A stretch of DNA of 6,328 nt from Chloroflexota bacterium (lineage in GTDB: Bacteria > Chloroflexota > Anaerolineae > Anaerolineales > E44-bin32): NCBI GenBank assembly GCA_026390045.1, contig JAPLGR010000353.1, positions 1 to 6,328 on the forward strand, read 5' to 3'. Below the pieces are notes generated by a model. The model had not been told where the DNA came from, did no database searches, and was given only the letters and a program-made list of their open reading frames with translations. Positions 4,955 to 6,328 of the stretch are shown here, piece by piece; the stretch's first letter is position 1, and every line of letters starts with the position of its first letter. Both the position numbers and the translations under genes were made by a program.

Positions 4955-6129
4955 GCCGCCTTGTCTGCCGCCGGAAGCACGAAACTGAGCGTTGTGCCCT
5001 TGCCGGGTTCACTCTGGACCAGGATCTGGGTGCCGTGCGACGTGAGGATCAGCCGGACCAGCGCCAGCCCCAGGCCCGTGCCGCCGTAGCGGCGGGTCGG
5101 CGATCCGTCGAGCTGGTGAAGCGGCTCGAAGATCTCCTCCTGCCGCTCGGGCGGAATCCCGATCCCGGTGTCCGCCACCGAGAGCCGGAGAAGCGAGCCG
5201 TCGCGCGTTGCGGCAAGGACGACCTCACCCTTGTTTGGCGTGAACTTGATTCCGTTGTCCACCAGCTGGAACAGGACCCAGCTGAGCTTCTCGGCGTCGG
5301 CCTGAAGGGCGCGCACGTCCGATCCCACCTGCATCGATAGCTGGACGCCGGCCTTGTCGGCCTTGGCCTGCGAGCGTTCGATGACGCTCTTCATCACGGC
5401 CGGGACGTCCACGGGCTGCAGTTTGAGCACTACGCCAGAGCGAGATGCGGTGGAGAACTCGATCAGGTCCTCGATCAGCCGCCCCAGCCGGTCGGTGCCG
5501 CGATGGATGACGGCAACGGCTTTCTGCTGCTCGTCGGTCAATGGGCCGAGCTGCGCTTCCTCCAGCAGCTCCACGTAGCCCATGATGTGGGCGAGCGGCG
5601 TCCTCAGCTCGTGGCTGACGTTCGAGATCAGGTTGGCCTTGATCTGGTTCAACTCCGCCAGGCGCTCGAGGGCGCGGCGGAGCTCGGCGGTGCGCTCGGA
5701 CACGCGCCGCTCCAACGTCCGGTTGACTTCCTGCAGCGCTGCATGTAGCTCGATGATCTGCCGAGTCACCGCCCGGTCGAGCGTCTCGTGGTCGACCATC
5801 TTCATCTCGACCAACGTCTGCCCGAGCAGCCGGCGCTGGCCGCGATCCGACATCTCACGCTGGCGCGCCAGGGCGGCCTCGAGCTGATTGCTCGTCAGCA
5901 GACCCTGTTCGATCAGGTACTCACCGATGCGCGGGACAACGGCTTCTGGGGTTGTGGCGAAGGGCGCCGCTTGAGGCAATCCGTCCAGGTAGGCACGCTC
6001 TGCCAGCAGGGCGATCAGCGCCAGGTCCACCCCGCAGTGCGGGCAGGTGCGGGCGTCCCGAGGAAGGGGCGTCTCGCACTGGGGGCAGGGCATTCTTGGG
6101 CTGGCAGGTAGCTGGACGTTATCAGGCAT
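4951..6129 (-). CDS. Soluble sensor histidine kinase with N-terminal zinc ribbon and MshEN-like domain
   Basis: A 392-residue cytoplasmic kinase if started at ATG 6129. The N-terminus has a double CxxC zinc ribbon (CPQC 15-18, CPHC 29-32). Next come two copies of an MshEN/type II secretion ATPase N-domain-like motif, RIGxxLIxxGLLxxxxLxxALxxQ at 67-90 and LLGxxLVxxxxxxxxxLxxAVxxQ at 101-124. A long coiled coil (about 128-165) leads to HisKA with His173 (VSHELRTPL). The HATPase has N-box Asn292 (LVDNGIKFTP), G1 DTGIGIP (320-326) and G2 GGTGLGL (349-355). No membrane helix is seen. A longer TTG start at 6162 has a GAGG 6 nt upstream, but it lies inside the predicted -10 element, so 6129 is preferred with moderate certainty. 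It is the first gene of the signalling operon and overlaps kinase 2 by ATGA. Probable phospho-partner: the OmpR-type regulator, or the divergent receiver protein. Confidence 0.92.
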   Translation of the reverse strand: MPDNVQLPASPRMPCPQCETPLPRDARTCPHCGVDLALIALLAERAYLDGLPQAAPFATTPEAVVPRIGEYLIEQGLLTSNQLEAALARQREMSDRGQRRLLGQTLVEMKMVDHETLDRAVTRQIIELHAALQEVNRTLERRVSERTAELRRALERLAELNQIKANLISNVSHELRTPLAHIMGYVELLEEAQLGPLTDEQQKAVAVIHRGTDRLGRLIEDLIEFSTASRSGVVLKLQPVDVPAVMKSVIERSQAKADKAGVQLSMQVGSDVRALQADAEKLSWVLFQLVDNGIKFTPNKGEVVLAATRDGSLLRLSVADTGIGIPPERQEEIFEPLHQLDGSPTRRYGGTGLGLALVRLILTSHGTQILVQSEPGKGTTLSFVLPAADKAA

Positions 6130-6161
6130 GGGAGCGTCTCGGCAGGCCAGGCTGAGCAGCA

Positions 6162-6190
6162 ACTATAGCCTCACTAATCCTTGTGGGCAA
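6162..6190 (-). promoter_or_regulatory. Predicted sigma70-type promoter of the kinase operon
   Basis: On the minus strand TTGCCC (6190 to 6185), a 17-nt spacer and TATAGT (6167 to 6162) match the -35/-10 consensus at 4/6 and 5/6 with ideal spacing. Transcription would begin near 6155 and give a leader of about 26 nt before ATG 6129. The element is one of very few AT-rich spots here and lies in the only larger intergenic gap. It is a match by eye and untested. Confidence 0.5.
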
Positions 6191-6272
6191 GGGCCGGGCT
6201 TTGAAAGGTGCCTGTAAGGTCGCCGCCCGGGCTTCTGCCGGATAATGGGGGTCGTGAGGTCAAGACGCCACC
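6163..6272. other. Divergent intergenic region between kinase operon and response regulator
   Basis: About 110 bp without coding signal separates the kinase operon from the plus-strand receiver gene. It holds the predicted minus-strand promoter and, on the plus strand, a GATAAT at 6241-6246 that could be a -10 for the divergent gene (no good -35 at 17 nt). It also holds a GTGAGG (6254-6259) upstream of ATG 6273, at a rather long spacing. CCGGGC at 6194-6199 and GCCCGG at 6225-6230 form a short spaced inverted repeat of unknown meaning. The shared region could allow joint control by one of the two regulators. Confidence 0.5.
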
Positions 6273-6328
6273 ATGGCGATTGAAGTTCTCCTAATCGACG
6301 ATGATGTCGACCTGTCGATGATGCTTCG
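6273..6328 (+). CDS. Response regulator receiver protein, 5' end (runs off right edge)
   Basis: Only 18 full codons are visible: MAIEVLLIDDDVDLSMML. This is the typical first strand of a receiver domain, with an acidic cluster IDDD (Asp9-Asp11) that binds magnesium next to the phospho-acceptor, followed by the start of helix 1. The output domain, if any, lies outside the window. The gene is divergent from the kinase operon and shares its intergenic region, so it may be a second target of the two kinases. No other in-frame start is visible closer to the promoter-like GATAAT. Confidence is limited by the short length, but the motif is characteristic. Confidence 0.72.
   Translation, partial: MAIEVLLIDDDVDLSMML

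Noticed and set aside
3710..5089. Plus-strand open frame of 459 codons, the longest in the window
   Set aside because: Antisense to kinase 2, whose every HisKA and HATPase motif is intact. The antisense product has no motif, so it is a codon-bias shadow.
6258..6263. TTGACC on the minus strand as -35 of the kinase operon
   Set aside because: No -10-like element lies 16-18 nt downstream; the ATTATC that follows is too close. The TTGCCC/TATAGT pair nearer the gene is better.

Overview
The window comes from a GC-rich bacterium and is almost fully coding. Seven genes lie head-to-tail on the minus strand, and one divergent gene starts at the right edge on the plus strand. Taxonomy is inference only. 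The gene types (a zinc-ribbon/MshEN-like histidine kinase, a GAF kinase, an OmpR-type regulator and a CpaE-like ATPase with a receiver domain, next to small XRE, TPR and GNAT genes) and the strong GGAGG ribosome binding sites remind me of Chloroflexota (Anaerolineae-like) genomes. No rRNA or other marker is present to prove it.

Right part, read on the minus strand from about 6167 to 1810: a tight signalling operon. It holds soluble histidine kinase 1 (zinc ribbon, MshEN-like repeat pair, HisKA, HATPase), soluble histidine kinase 2 (GAF-like, HisKA, HATPase), an OmpR/PhoB-type response regulator, and a CpaE/TadZ-like protein (degenerate receiver plus MinD/ParA-like ATPase). The first three genes are joined by ATGA overlaps; the fourth starts 17 bp after the third. 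A sigma70-like promoter (TTGCCC-17-TATAGT) lies just upstream of kinase 1, beside a divergent gene whose first 18 codons read as another receiver domain.

Left part, minus strand from 1747 to the left edge: a regulator with two XRE-type HTH domains, a small TPR protein joined to it by a GTGA overlap, and the 5' part of a GNAT-type acetyltransferase that runs off the window. This group has its own strong ribosome binding site and a perfect TATAAT directly next to an 11-bp perfect inverted repeat, so it is probably a separate, regulated transcription unit.

Working model (inference): two cytoplasmic kinases sense intracellular signals, one possibly through a c-di-GMP-type MshEN fold, and feed one DNA-binding regulator. 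The co-translated CpaE-like protein has Glu in place of the phospho-accepting Asp, so it probably acts without phosphorylation, perhaps in positioning a Tad/type IV pilus or another polar machine. No pilus genes are in the window. I saw no tRNA, CRISPR array, insertion sequence or phage gene.
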